From Zygnema cylindricum (Eukaryota; Streptophyta; Zygnematophyceae; Zygnematales; Zygnemataceae), in contig JBBHKE010000968.1 in assembly GCA_037447655.1 (NCBI GenBank), positions 1 to 62,000 on the forward strand: DNA of 62,000 bases, in the 5' to 3' direction. The position numbers and the translations under genes are program-made. Numbering within the stretch: the stretch's first letter is position 1; each line of letters begins with the position of its first letter. Shown piece after piece: positions 32,392-43,600 of this stretch. The notes under the pieces are model-generated. The model was given only the letters and a program-made list of their open reading frames with translations. It did not search any database and was not told the origin of the DNA.

Positions 32392-33354
32392 TGTTGTCCA
32401 TAGCTTATTTCAGCCATGGATTACTCACGGAAACACCCACAGACTACCTCAAAAACAGTTGTGTTTCAGACGACATCGATTACTCCACACTAAACAAAAT
32501 GATCTCAAACTACACCAATATGCAGTGTAATAAGTACACTGTAAACTCTCAAAGTTAGAGCCAAATCCATCAAGGCATTTAGAAGATATAGGCTCCAGAG
32601 TTTCCCAAAAATAGGTGACAGCTTCACAAACTAACCACTTAGACTGTTCACATAATCTTACAAAAATACTGAAATACAATGAAACTTCACACACATATAG
32701 ATTCTATATCATAGAATAACTCCACAAAGTTTCACATGAAAGCACCAATCAGAGTGATCACACCAACAGGTCAAAGATGCAGAAAACAGTTTGCCATTAC
32801 TTTGATTAACTTGACTGCGATACATAAAATAATCTAAGTCCCGCAAGTTATACTCAGAGTACGGAGGCATACCAGCCGTACTGTATCTACTCTAATAACC
32901 TAACTAGTCAAAAGGACAAACCTTTGTTGTACAGAATATTTACACCGTACTCTTCGTATGTCAGAAAACTAAGCTACCACTAAGCAACCACTAAGCTACC
33001 ACTATCGTTTAATCATCATTACTTGAAATCTATCCTATTCATATTATCCGTAGTTGCGCTTGCTGCGCTGGCTGCGCTTTCCGTACGGATCATAAAAATA
33101 GCCGCAACTGCGTTGACTTAACTGCGTCGCAACTGCTCCGTACCGGCGGCGCCTATTTCAACATTCCGTTTATTTTACATCGGATCGCTTCGCGATCCAC
33201 CGTCTATTTGTCATTGCTTGTTCACACCACTCAATGAGTCTTTTACGTAACTTTAATTATCAATCCGTTCACTCCCATAATCCGTGAATCTATTCAAACC
33301 TCCATATTAAATCCAACTAGCAGTTACGCACGAAACTGACTTTTCAAAACAACA
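32392..33354 (-). repeat. 5' LTR of copia F
   Basis: Homologous over its length to 28856-29837 with scattered differences. Last 26 nt in element orientation are ATG plus eight codons of gag (M-A-E-I-S-Y-G-Q then the split Gln codon). Confidence 0.92.
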
Positions 33355-33359
33355 CCTAG

Positions 33360-34894
33360 CTTATTCAAACTGTTAGCGCTAACAAGAATTGTTATCTAAA
33401 TTAAACAAAATTGTTAGCGCTAACAAGAATTGTTATCTTAATTACACAAACAGTTAGCGATAACAAAAATTGTTATCTAAATTACACAAACTGTTAGCAT
33501 TATCAAGAATTGTTATCTAAATTATACAATTTTAGCGCTAACAAAAATCGTTACCTTAATTACACAAACTTTTAGCGCTAACAAGAATTTTTATCTAACT
33601 TATACAAAATGTTAGCGCTAACAAGAATTGTTATTTACAAATTGTTAACGCTAACAAGAATTGATATCTAAATTACACAAACTGTTAGCACTAACAAGAA
33701 TTGATATCTAAATTAATCAAACTGTTAGCGCTAACAAAAATCGTCACCTAACTTACACAAACAATTAGCGCTAACAAATTTTTTTTTCTTCATTATACAT
33801 AATGTTAGCGCTTACAAGAATTGTTACCTTACTTACACAAACACTTAGCGCTAACAAAACTTGTTATCTAAGTTACAATAACTGTTAGCGCTAACATGAC
33901 ATGTGATCTAAGTTTCACTAACAATTAGCGCTAACATATTTTTTTTCTAAATTACACATACTATTAGCGCTAACAATAATTGTTATGTTAATTACTCAAA
34001 TTGTTAGCGCTAACAAGAATTGTTACTTAACTTACACAATTTGTTAGCACTAACAGGAATTGTTATCTATTTTACTCAAAATGTAAGCGCTAAGAAGAAT
34101 GTTACCTAACTTACACAAACTATTAGCTCTAACAAGAATTGTTATCTAAATTACAAAAACTGTTAGCGCTAACAAGACTTGTTATCTAAATTACACAAAC
34201 AGTAAGCGTTAACAAGACTTGTTATCTAAATTACACAAACAGTTAGTGCTAACAAGAATTGTGATCTAAGTTACACAAACTGTTAGCGGGAACAACAATT
34301 GTTACCTAACTTACGCAAACTGATATCGCTGATTAAAAATGTTATCTAATTTACACAAACTTTTAGCGCTAACAAAAATTGTTATCTAAATTACACAAAC
34401 TGTTAGCGCTAACAAGAATTGTTATCTTAATTACACAAACTGGTAGTGCTAACAAGAAGTGTAATATAAATTACACAAATTGTTAGCGATTACAAAAATT
34501 GTTATCTAAATTACACAAATTGTTATCGCAAATAATAATTGTTTCCTAACTTACACAAACTGTTAGCAGAAACAAGAATTGTAATCTTAATTACACAAAC
34601 TGCTACTGCTAACAAAAATTGTTATTTAAATTACACAAATTGTAAGCGCAAACAAGAACTGTTACCTAACTTACAAAAACTGTTACCGCTAACAAAAATT
34701 GTCTCCTAACTTACACAAACTGTTATCGCTGACAAAAATTGTTATCTAATTTACACAAACTGTTAGCGCTAACAAAAAATGTCATCTAAAATACACAATC
34801 TGTTAGCGATTTAAAGTATTGTTACCTATCTTACACAAACTGTTAGCGCTTAAAAAAATTGTTATCTACATTACACAAATTGTTAGCACAAACA
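33360..34894. repeat. 40-bp satellite, segment 2
   Basis: Same units as 26691-28850, with the TGTTAGCGCTAACA core. It continues the left array after the copia F insertion and ends at the target duplication AGAAT of copia C. Confidence 0.95.
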
Positions 34895-34899
34895 AGAAT

Positions 34900-35702
34900 T
34901 GTTGGTTTTGGAAACCTTTAGTCCTCCTATATCTCGTGCGTGAGAAAGAGATTCTAGACTTAGTTGGTTTTTGTGTACAGATAGAGTCGACGTAGAAAAT
35001 ATTTGGTGTGGTATGTAACTCCAAAGGGAGTTCATAGATTCGGTACACTCCATGTACACGTGTCGGTCCGTGGGGAAGTCAAGCTTGGTTTAGTTGGTTG
35101 ACAAAGTACAAATTTACTTGAGGGACCAAATTTACACGTGGAGGTTCATCTTCGGTGATGAATGAATGTGCGGATGGCTGGGGGAGTTCGCCGTCATTTT
35201 TGGAAGAGAAATATTGACCGAGCCGTCATTTCAACAGACGTACTTTAGCAACGGCTAGGGTTAAATATTGATGTAAATACTTATACGGTAGACAGCGGGG
35301 TTTAGTTTGATTAATATTTAAGTGTATCGGAAGACCACGATAATTGTGGTACGCAGTAGATCAGCTGTAGGTTCACTTTGTATATGTTGGACTTAGAATG
35401 TTTTAGAGTAAGGAATTCATTGTATGGAAAACTGCGAAGCAATTTTTGTGCACTTTTAAAATTGCACTATCATTATGATCTTCTGGCACAACCTTGTGAA
35501 ATTTTGCATGTGGTTGTTTTGTTATACATTTTATATTGTGACAAATTTGCAGACCTAGTGTGCGTCTTGTTTGCTTGGGGCATCATTGTGAAGTCGATCT
35601 TTTTCTGGTCTCCGTGAGTTTCCTCTTTTGAAATCTGAATATTATGGCAACTGCTGGTGCTTCTTCTTCTTCCTCTGGGTCACCGGTTGCCTCAAGTCAA
35701 CA
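34900..35702 (+). repeat. 5' LTR of copia C, including the gag start
   Basis: TGTTGGTTTTGGAAACC...CAAGTCAACA. The last 59 nt are ATG (35644) and the first codons of gag, M-A-T-A-G-A-S-S-S-S-S-G-S-P-V-A-S-S-Q. The 3' LTR carries the same 59 nt (from 40633), so the coding stretch belongs to the LTR itself. Confidence 0.93.
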
Positions 35703-36170
35703 GGTCACGAGCCCACCCTCACGGATCCCGGATTTTAATGGCCAAAAATATTTATATTGGGCAGATTTGACTAAGTCTTACTTTAAGCAAGTGAGATTGT
35801 ATGATGTGATTTCCGATGTTCTTCCGGATACGGATCCGGATTTTGAAAAGAAAAATGAGGATGCATTCCTTGTTCTTAAATTACTCTTGTTCGAAGATTT
35901 GAATATGACATATATCAATATCTCTAAAGCATCTGATATATGGAAGGCATTGCAGGAGAATATGTCCTTGTTAGTGAGCAAAAAAAGGTTATAACTGCTG
36001 TGAAAATTTGGGGTTATAAGTATTCTGGGGGTGATATAAACTCCTATTGTAATGGCTTGAAGCTTTTTTTGTAAGAAAATGCATGTTCCGGGGGGAATTT
36101 TCCTCCCTATCATCAAGCTATGATTCTAATGAGAGGAGCTTCCTACTAAATATAAAGGAGCCGCGGAACA
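35644..36170 (+). pseudogene. Copia C gag N-part
   Basis: Reads from the LTR through the primer-binding site (Q-Q-V-T-S-P-P-S-R) into I-P-D-F-N-G-Q-K-Y-L-Y-W, a typical copia gag opening, then K-A-S-D-I-W-K-A-L. A frameshift near 35980 breaks it. Traces of W-G-Y-K-Y-S-G-G follow in another frame (about 36005). Confidence 0.88.
35703..35717 (+). other. Diverged primer-binding site of copia C
   Basis: GGTCACGAGCCCACC in the position where the other families have GGTTATGGGCCCACC; three mismatches, including loss of the anticodon-complementary ATG. Probably decay in this copy. Confidence 0.75.
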
Positions 36171-36171
36171 A

Positions 36172-36753
36172 TTGAAAAGGTTAGAGAAGGCTAGATGGAA
36201 TATAGCTGTAGCTGAAGCTTACATTCTAGAGGAAGAGGCAACTCAGATAGCATTGTATGGTGGAAAATCAGCGGTAGCGTACAATGCTCAGACATATAGG
36301 CCGGCTGGATTTTTCGGAAATAGGAACTTCCCCCCTAATCCTAATTATAGGCAATATGATCGGTGTGTCTATTGCTTCGGTCAAGGTCATGTTTTCCAGT
36401 TGTGCCTGACATTTATAAAATCGTGTGAGACAGGAATTTACCATGCGGGGTGGAAGGTGCGATCGGAGCAACCACCTTCAAATGGCTCGGCGTCAAAACT
36501 GTCGGTGAAAAATGCGACGTTCTTTGCATTTGATGAGACGCCACAAGATAAACCGTTGGGGGAAAAGGATGATGTGGTCACATTTCTGCAATTGGAGGAC
36601 CATGAGTTCTTTGCCCATGAAAAGATCTCATGGAGGGGTCTCAAGAGAATGGATGGATTATGGCCTCTGGGTGCGCTTCCCACGTGTGCGGCAACGAGCT
36701 TACTTCAAAACCCTTACTCCGATTCCAACTCGTCGAATTTATTACGCGGATGA
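36172..36753 (+). pseudogene. Copia C gag C-part and protease remnant
   Basis: The frame carries a zinc knuckle C-V-Y-C-F-G-Q-G-H-V-F-Q-L-C at residues 65-78 (CX2CX4HX4C), then an acidic stretch. The protease site is in another frame near 36655-36700 and reads G-W-I-M-A-S-G-C-A-S-H-V-C, with Ala in place of the catalytic Asp, so it could not cleave the polyprotein. Confidence 0.85.
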
Positions 36754-37447
36754 CAACGGTGTGGAGGCTACGGCAAAGGGAAGCGTGGAGTTAGCATGTG
36801 ATATCAATGGTCAGATTGTAAAGAGAACCTTACATGATAATCTGTATATTCCAAAATTTAAGAAAAAATTGTTTTGCACTTCGGTGGCTGAAATGAAAGG
36901 ATTTGAAATTTTGCAAAAGAATGGCAAGAAAGTAGTAAGCAAAGATGGGAGAGTAGCCTTGGTAGGAACTAGTGGCCCAAACTTGTTGTACCGGATGGAC
37001 TTGGCTAATGAAATTGACTTTGCATACTCAAGTGTCCTTCCGGAAAATGTTTTGTGGCATAAGAGGCTCGGTCATGTTCATCATGAAAAACTTGATGAAA
37101 TGGTGAAACACAAAATAATAGATGGGGTTATATTAGGACAAAAAGATTCTCATGTATGTGATGGTTGTGCTCTAGGGAAGCTTCACAAGCTGCCCCTACC
37201 TCAAACCGCGGATATCCGGGCTACGGATTTGCTGCAAATTATTCATTCGAACGTGTGGGGACCGTCTAAAGTCCCTTCCCTTAGTGGCAGCCGGTTTTTA
37301 GTTACATTTACGGAAGATTTCTCGCGGTACAGCAAAGTTTACTTCATGAAGGAGAAGAGTGAAGTGTTCACTCACTTCAAGCATTTCCGGACGTGGGCGG
37401 AAAAGCTTCACGGGAAGTTGGTTCTCCTTCATGAAGGAGAAGAGTGA
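36740..37447 (+). pseudogene. Copia C pre-integrase finger and integrase, first part
   Basis: Part of the open frame 36512-37447. The HHCC finger is intact (L-W-H-K-R-L-G-H-V-H-H ... H-V-C-D-G-C-A-L-G-K). The core begins I-I-H-S-N-V-W-G-P, where Asn replaces the first catalytic Asp. The frame ends after the first copy of an 85-bp duplication. Confidence 0.9.
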
Positions 37448-37511
37448 AGTGTTCACTCACTTCAAGCATTTCCGGACGTGGGCGGAAAAGCTTCACGGGA
37501 AGCTGGTTCTC
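37342..37511 (+). repeat. 85-bp tandem duplication inside integrase
   Basis: Sequence from 37342 (CTTCATGAAGGAGAAGAGTG) is repeated from 37427 with about one mismatch. The length is not a multiple of three, so it shifts the frame. Near identity makes it a young event. Confidence 0.93.
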
Positions 37512-37754
37512 TCTCTTCTGTCCGACAACGGGGGAGAATATATTTCGAATGCATTCTCAGATTATTTAAGGGAACACAGCATATCTCGTCAGTTTACAGT
37601 TCCCTATAATCTGGAACAAAACGGAGTATCCGAAAGACTTAACCGGACTTTAACGGAGAGTGCAAAATCTATGATGTTGGATAAAGGGATAGATTTCAAG
37701 TTTTGGGGTGAGGCTTTCTCTTGTGCATCTTATATTAGGCCGAATAAAAACTAA
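37427..37754 (+). pseudogene. Copia C integrase, second part
   Basis: Continues the core with L-L-S-D-N-G-G-E-Y (second catalytic Asp) and E-Q-N-G-V-S-E-R-L-N-R (catalytic Glu kept), then T-E-S-A-K-S-M-M and the A-S-Y-I-R block, where a frameshift follows. Confidence 0.9.
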
Positions 37755-38366
37755 GGCGGTAAAAGGGAAGACACCTTATGAAATGTGGACTGGAAAGAAA
37801 CCCAATGTAAGTCACTTCAGGGTGTTTGGTAGTAAATGATTTATGTTGGATAATCTTCCTATTTCTAAGCTTCATCCAAAATCTGTCGCGGGAATTTTTA
37901 TGGGTTATGATGATGAGTCAATAGGCTATAGAGTTTACAACCCAGATAGGAAAACTCTTCAGGTTGCTAGGAATATTTAGGTTAAGGAAGAAAGTCAATC
38001 GGTTGATGTTTTTGGCATGACAGATTTTGAGAAAAATGCTAAAAATCAAGAATATGTAATTTTTGAAAAGGTAGCTCTTTCCTCTTTCACAAGTTCTTCC
38101 TCTATTCCTACTCCGGTCATTCTGGTTGTTCAACCTGTACAGCAAGCTCCTCTTCCTCCTCCTCCTCCTCCTCCTCCTCGGCGGCAACGTACGAATCCAA
38201 CAGTTCCAGCCTCAAATTTTCCGGGGGGAAGAAGGCAAAGCAACAGGCTGCGAGGTGAACCGGCGGAACATGCCCTATTCTCTACCATCACACTGGAGCC
38301 AGTCACCTACAGCAAGCCTTTTCAGCCACAAAAAACGATCAATGGATCTCCGCGGCAAATGATGAA
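37755..38366 (+). pseudogene. Copia C integrase C-terminus and linker
   Basis: In broken frames one can read the H-F-R-V-F-G-S-K and F-M-G-Y-D-D-E-S-I-G-Y-R-V-Y segments, then a proline-rich linker encoded by a (CTC)n-like run near 38155-38178, before RT. Confidence 0.75.
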
Positions 38367-39852
38367 ATGCGATCGATAATGGAGGCTCAAACTTGGGAGC
38401 TTGTGGAGCTTCCTCCGGATCGAAAGGCCATCGGCTGTAAGTGGGTTTTTAAAGTTAAGCTAAATCTCGATAATTCTATTGAAAGATATAAGACTAGGCT
38501 TGTTGCAAAGGGGTATAGTCACAAGGAGGGAATTGACTATGACAAGACTTTCTCTCCGGTTGTTCGGTTTCCAACTGTTAGAATTCTTTTGTCTTTAACA
38601 GCCATTGAGGATATGGAACTCCATCAAATGGATGTTAAGACAACTTTCTTCCATGGAGATTTAGAGGAAGTGATTTGTATGAGGCCGCCTGAAATGTATG
38701 CAGAGATCGGAGAAGAAAATCTGGTCTGTAAACTGTTGAAATCTTTGTACGGTCTGAAGCAAGCTCCACGTCAGTGGAATCTGAAATTAGATGAGTTTCT
38801 AACTGGTCTCGGTTTTGTGAGGATTAGTTCAGATCACTCAGTCTATGTTATGGAAGGGGAAGATGGGACTATTTACATTGCTGTGTATGTAGATGATTTG
38901 CTGCTACTGAGTAAGTCATTAAATGAGATTAAGAAAATAAAGGCAGCCTTGAATTCGAGATTTGAGATGAAAGATTTAGGAGAGGCAAAGTATATTCTCG
39001 GGATTCAGGTAGAAAGGGATAGAGATAGGAGAATAATCTATCTAACACAACGGGAAGGGATTGGGAATATGCTTGAGAAGTTTGGCATGGCAGAGGCAAA
39101 GGGAAGTGCCACTCCCATGGAATTCAAGCAAAAGGTGGAAGGGATGGAGACCAAGGAAGGAGTCATTTTTGATGACACCTTGGAATCAGGGGAGGCAAAT
39201 TTTATGGCAGCCATTCTATATCGTCAAATTGTTGGCAGCCTAATCTACTTCATGAATTGCACACGCCCGGACATCGCAGCTGCAGTTGGTGCTCTAAGCC
39301 AGAGTTTACAAAATCCGAGGAGATCGGATTGGGAGGCAGCAAAGAGGGTCCTTCGGTATCTTGCACGGACACGGAATCTACGACTCGCTCTTGATGGAGA
39401 AGAGGTCAAGATTCAGACTTGGAGCGATGCGAGCTACGGGGACATGCGAAGCCAGTGCTCCACCACCAGATTCATTCTAAAGATCGGAAGCGGAACATGT
39501 TGCTGGAGCAACAAGCTTCAGAAAGTCACAGCTCAGTCTACAATGGAGGCTGAATACATGGCAGCCAGCTCAACTGTCAAGGAGTTACTTTGGGTAAAGT
39601 CTCTCATTCAAGAACTTCACTTTATGCAATCTGGACCTCAAATAGTGTGGTGTGACAACCAGGCTGCTATAGCGATTGCATCTAACCCAAGTCATCAATA
39701 TAAAGTTGCATTTTGTAAGAGAGAACGTGGTGAACAGAATTTTAAAACTCAGTTATTTGCCGGATGAGATGATGGTAGCAGATATGATGCCTAAGCCTTT
39801 ACGTGCACCTAAGTTGAAATTTTGTGGAGAGGCATGTGGACTTAGTGGCTGA
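38367..39852 (+). pseudogene. Copia C reverse transcriptase and RNase H
   Basis: A 466-codon frame with an almost complete RVT_2 domain: G-C-K-W-V-F-K-V-K (about 23-31), H-Q-M-D-V-K-T (first catalytic Asp at 89), [12 protein letters not shown] and Y-V-D-D at 174-177, then F-E-M-K-D-L-G-E-A-K-Y and N-C-T-R-P-D-I. RNase H follows with W-S-D-A-S-Y-G, M-E-A-E-Y-M-A and C-D-N-Q-A-A-I. A deletion after S-N-P-S-H shifts the frame at about 39695. The original end (V-A-D-M...K-F-C-G-E-A-C-G-L-S-G-stop) can be followed to 39852. The catalytic residues of RT are intact. Confidence 0.93.
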
Positions 39853-39860
39853 GAAAGTCT

Positions 39861-39875
39861 AAAGGTTTAGGGGAG
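39861..39875 (+). other. Polypurine tract of copia C
   Basis: AAAGGTTTAGGGGAG directly before TGTTGG of the 3' LTR. Confidence 0.87.
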
Positions 39876-40691
39876 TGTTGGTTTTGGAAACCTTTAATCC
39901 TCTCTATATCTCATGTGTGAGAAAAAGAGTCTAAACTTAGCCAGTTTTTGCGTATAGACTGAGTTGAGGTAGAAAAGATGTGGTGTGGTATGTAACTCCA
40001 AAGGGAGTTCACAGATTTGGTACACTCTATGTACACTTATCGGTCCGTGGGTAAGTCAAGCTTGGTTGAGTTGGTTGACAAAGTACATATTTACTTGAGG
40101 GACCAGATATACACGTGGAGGTTCATCTACGGTGATGAGGAATACGCGGACGGAGGACGGTGTTTGCCGTCATTTGTGGAAGAGAAATATTGACCGAACC
40201 GTCATTTAAGTGGACTAATTTTGACTGCATATTTTAGCAGCGGTTAGGGTTAAGGATTGATGTAAATACTTGTACGGTAGATGGCGGGGTTTAGTTTGAT
40301 TAATGTTTAGTGTACCGACACACCACGGTTAATGTGGTACGGTTTAGATCAGCTGTAGGTTCACTTTGTATATGTAGAACTTAGAATATTTTGGAGTTAG
40401 GAATTCAGTGAATGGAAAACTGCGAAGTAGTTTTGGTGTACTTTTGAATTGCAAGATCATTGTGATCTTAAGGCAGAACTCTGTGAAATTCTGCATGTGT
40501 TTTCTTTGTTATACTTTTTATATTGTGGCAAATTTCTAGACCTAGTGTGTGTCTGGTTTGCTTGGGGATTCATTGTGAAGTCACCCTTTTTGTGGTTTCT
40601 GTGAGAGTTTCCTCTTTTGTAATCTGAATATTATGGCAACTGCTAGTGCCTCTTCTTCCTCCTCTGGGTCACCGGTTGCCTCAAATCAACA
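39876..40691 (+). repeat. 3' LTR of copia C
   Basis: Direct repeat of 34900-35702 with TG...CA ends, including the gag-start codons at 40633-40691. The satellite resumes immediately after the AGAAT duplication. Confidence 0.93.
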
Positions 40692-40696
40692 AGAAT

Positions 40697-43600
40697 TGTT
40701 ACCTAACTTACACAAACTGTTAGCGCTAACAAGAATTGTTATCTTAATTACACAAAAACTGCTAGTGCTAACAATAATTGTAACCTAAATTACACAAACT
40801 GTTAGCGCTAACAAGAATTGTTATCTAAAGTACACAAGCTAGTAGCGCTAACAAGAATTATTACCTTACTTACACAAATTGTTAGCGCTAACAATAATTG
40901 TTATCTAAATTACACAAACTGTTAGCGCTAACAAGTATTGTTACCTAACTTACAAAAACTGTTAGCGCTAACAAGAATTGTAATGTAAATTACACAAACT
41001 GTTAGCGCTCACAAGAATTGTTACCTAACTTACAAAAACTTTTATCGCTAACAAAAATTGTTTTCTAAATTACACAAATTGTTTGCGCTAACAGAAATTG
41101 TTACCTAACTTACACAAACTGTTAGTGCTAACAAGAAATAGTACCTAACTTATACAAACTGTTAGCGCTAGGAATAAGTTTTTCTAAAATACACAAACAG
41201 TTAGCGCTTACAAGTATTGTTACCTATCTTACACAAACTGTTACCGCTAACAAGAATTGGCACCTAATTTACACAAATTGTTATAGCTCACAAGTATTGT
41301 TATCTAAGTTACACAAACTCTTAGTGCTAACAAAAATTGTTACCTAACTAACACAAACTGTTACGGCTAACAAGAATTGTCACCTAATTTACACAAATTG
41401 TTAGAGCTCACAAGTATTGTTATCTAAATAACACAAACTATAAGCGCAAACAAAAATTGTTACCTAACTTACACAAACTGTTAGCACTAACAAGAATTGT
41501 TATCTTAATTACACAAACTGCTAGCGCTAACAAGTATTGTTACCTAACTTACACAAACTGTTAGTGCTAAGAAGAAGTGTAATATAAATTACACAAACTG
41601 TTAGCGCTAAGAAGAATTGTTATCTAAAGTACACAAACTGTTAATGCTAACAAAAATTGTAACCTTACACAAACTATTAGCGCTAACAAAAATTGTTTTC
41701 TAAATTACACAAATTGTTTGCGCTAAAAGAAATTGTTACCTAACTTACACAAACTGTTAGTGCTAAGAAGAAATGTAACCTAACTTACACAAACTGTTAG
41801 CGCTAGGAAGAATTGTTTTCTAAAATACACAAACTGTTAGCGCTTACAAGTATTGTTACCTATCTTACACAAACTGTTACCACTAACAAGAATTGTCACC
41901 TAATTTACACAAATTGTTATAGCTCACAAGTATTGCTATCTAAATTACAAAAACTGTTAGTGCTAACAATAATTGTAACCTAACTTACACAAACTCTTAC
42001 CGCTAACAAGAATTGTCACCTAATTTACACAAATTGTTAGAGTTCACAAGTATTGTTATCTAAATTACACAAACTGTTAGCGCTAACAATAATTTTTATC
42101 TAAATTACACAAACTATTAGCGCAAACAAAAATTATTACCTAACTTATACAAATTGTTAGCGCTAACAAGAATTGTTATCTTAATTACACAAACAGATAG
42201 TGCTAACAAGAAGTGTAATATAAATTACACAAACTGTTAGCACTAACAGATATTGTTATCTAAATTAAACAAATTGTTAGCGCAAACAAGAATTGTTACC
42301 TAATTTACACAAACTGTTAGCGCTAACAAGAATTGTTATCTTAATTACACAAACTGCTAGTGCTAACAAGAATTGTAATATAAATTACACAAACTGTTAG
42401 CGCTAACAGATATTGTTATCTAAATTTCACAAATTGTTAGCGCAAACAAGATATTTTACCTAACTTACACAAACTGTTATTGCTAACAAGAATTGTCTCC
42501 TAACTTACACAAACTATTATCACTGACAATAATTGTTTTCTATTTTACACAAACTGTAAGCGCTAACAAAAATTGTTATATAAAATTGACAAACTGTTAG
42601 CGCTTACAAGTATTGTTACCTATCTTACACTAACTGTTAGAGCTAAGAACAATTGTTACCTAACTTACACAAATTGTTAGTGCTAACAAGTATTGTGACC
42701 TAACTTACAGAAACTGATAGCGCTAACAATAATTATTACCTACATATACAAACTGTTAGCGTTAACAAGAATTGTTATCTAAAATTACACAAATTGTTAG
42801 GGCTAACAAAAATTGTTACCTAACTAATACAAACTATTGGCGCTAACAAGAATTGTTATCTAAATTACACAAACTGTTAGCGATAACAATAATTTTTATC
42901 TTTATTACTCAAATTGTTAGCGATAACAAGAATTGTTATCTAACTTTCACAAATTGTTAACGCTAACAACAATTGTTACCTAACTTACACAAAATGTTAG
43001 CGCTAAGGAGAATGGTTATCTAAATTACAAAAACTGTTAGCGCTTACAAGCATTGTTACCTATCTTACACAAAATGTTATCGCTAAGAACAATTGTTACC
43101 TAACTTACACAAACTGTTAGCGCTAAGAAAAATTGTTACCTAACTTACACAAACTGTTAGCGCTAACAAGAATTGTAATCTAAATTACACAAACTGTTTG
43201 CGCTAACGGGAATTGTTACCTAAAGTACACAAACTGTTAACGCTAATAAGTATTGTAACCTAAATTATAGAAACTGTTAACGCTAACAAGAGTTGTTACC
43301 TAACTTATACAATTTGTTTGCGCTAATAAGTATTGTCATCTAAATTACATAAACTGTTTACGCTAAGAAGAATTTTGACCTAACTTACACAAACTGTTAG
43401 TGATAACAAAAAATGTTATCTAACACAAATTGTTAGCGCTAACAAAAATTGTTACCTAACTTAGACAAACTGTTAGCGCTAACAAGAATTGTTACCTAAC
43501 ACAAATTGTTAGCGCTAACAAAAATTGTTACCTAACTTAGACAAACTGTTAGCGGTAACAAGAATTGTTACCTAACACAAATTGTTAGAGCTAACAAAAA

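Larger units (their letters stand above)
28856..33354 (-). mobile_element. Gag-only copia derivative F
   Basis: LTRs at 28856-29837 and 32392-33354, flanked by perfect target duplications CCTAG (28851-28855, 33355-33359), inserted in the 40-bp satellite. The 2.55-kb inside carries a decayed gag and a 275-codon frame of unknown function, but no protease, integrase, RT or RNase H. It would need enzymes from another element. Its LTR U3 is related to those of G and H. Confidence 0.93.
34900..40691 (+). mobile_element. Complete but inactive copia element C
   Basis: LTRs 34900-35702 and 39876-40691, flanked by perfect target duplications AGAAT (34895-34899, 40692-40696) inside the 40-bp satellite. 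Plus-strand order is gag, protease, integrase, RT, RNase H. Damage includes frameshifts in gag, loss of the protease Asp, Asp-to-Asn at the first integrase catalytic position, an 85-bp tandem duplication in integrase and a frameshift near the RNase H end. Confidence 0.95.

Noticed and set aside
37918-38187. Arg-rich 89-codon minus-strand frame
   Set aside because: Arises from the complement of a (CTC)n proline-linker run in copia C.
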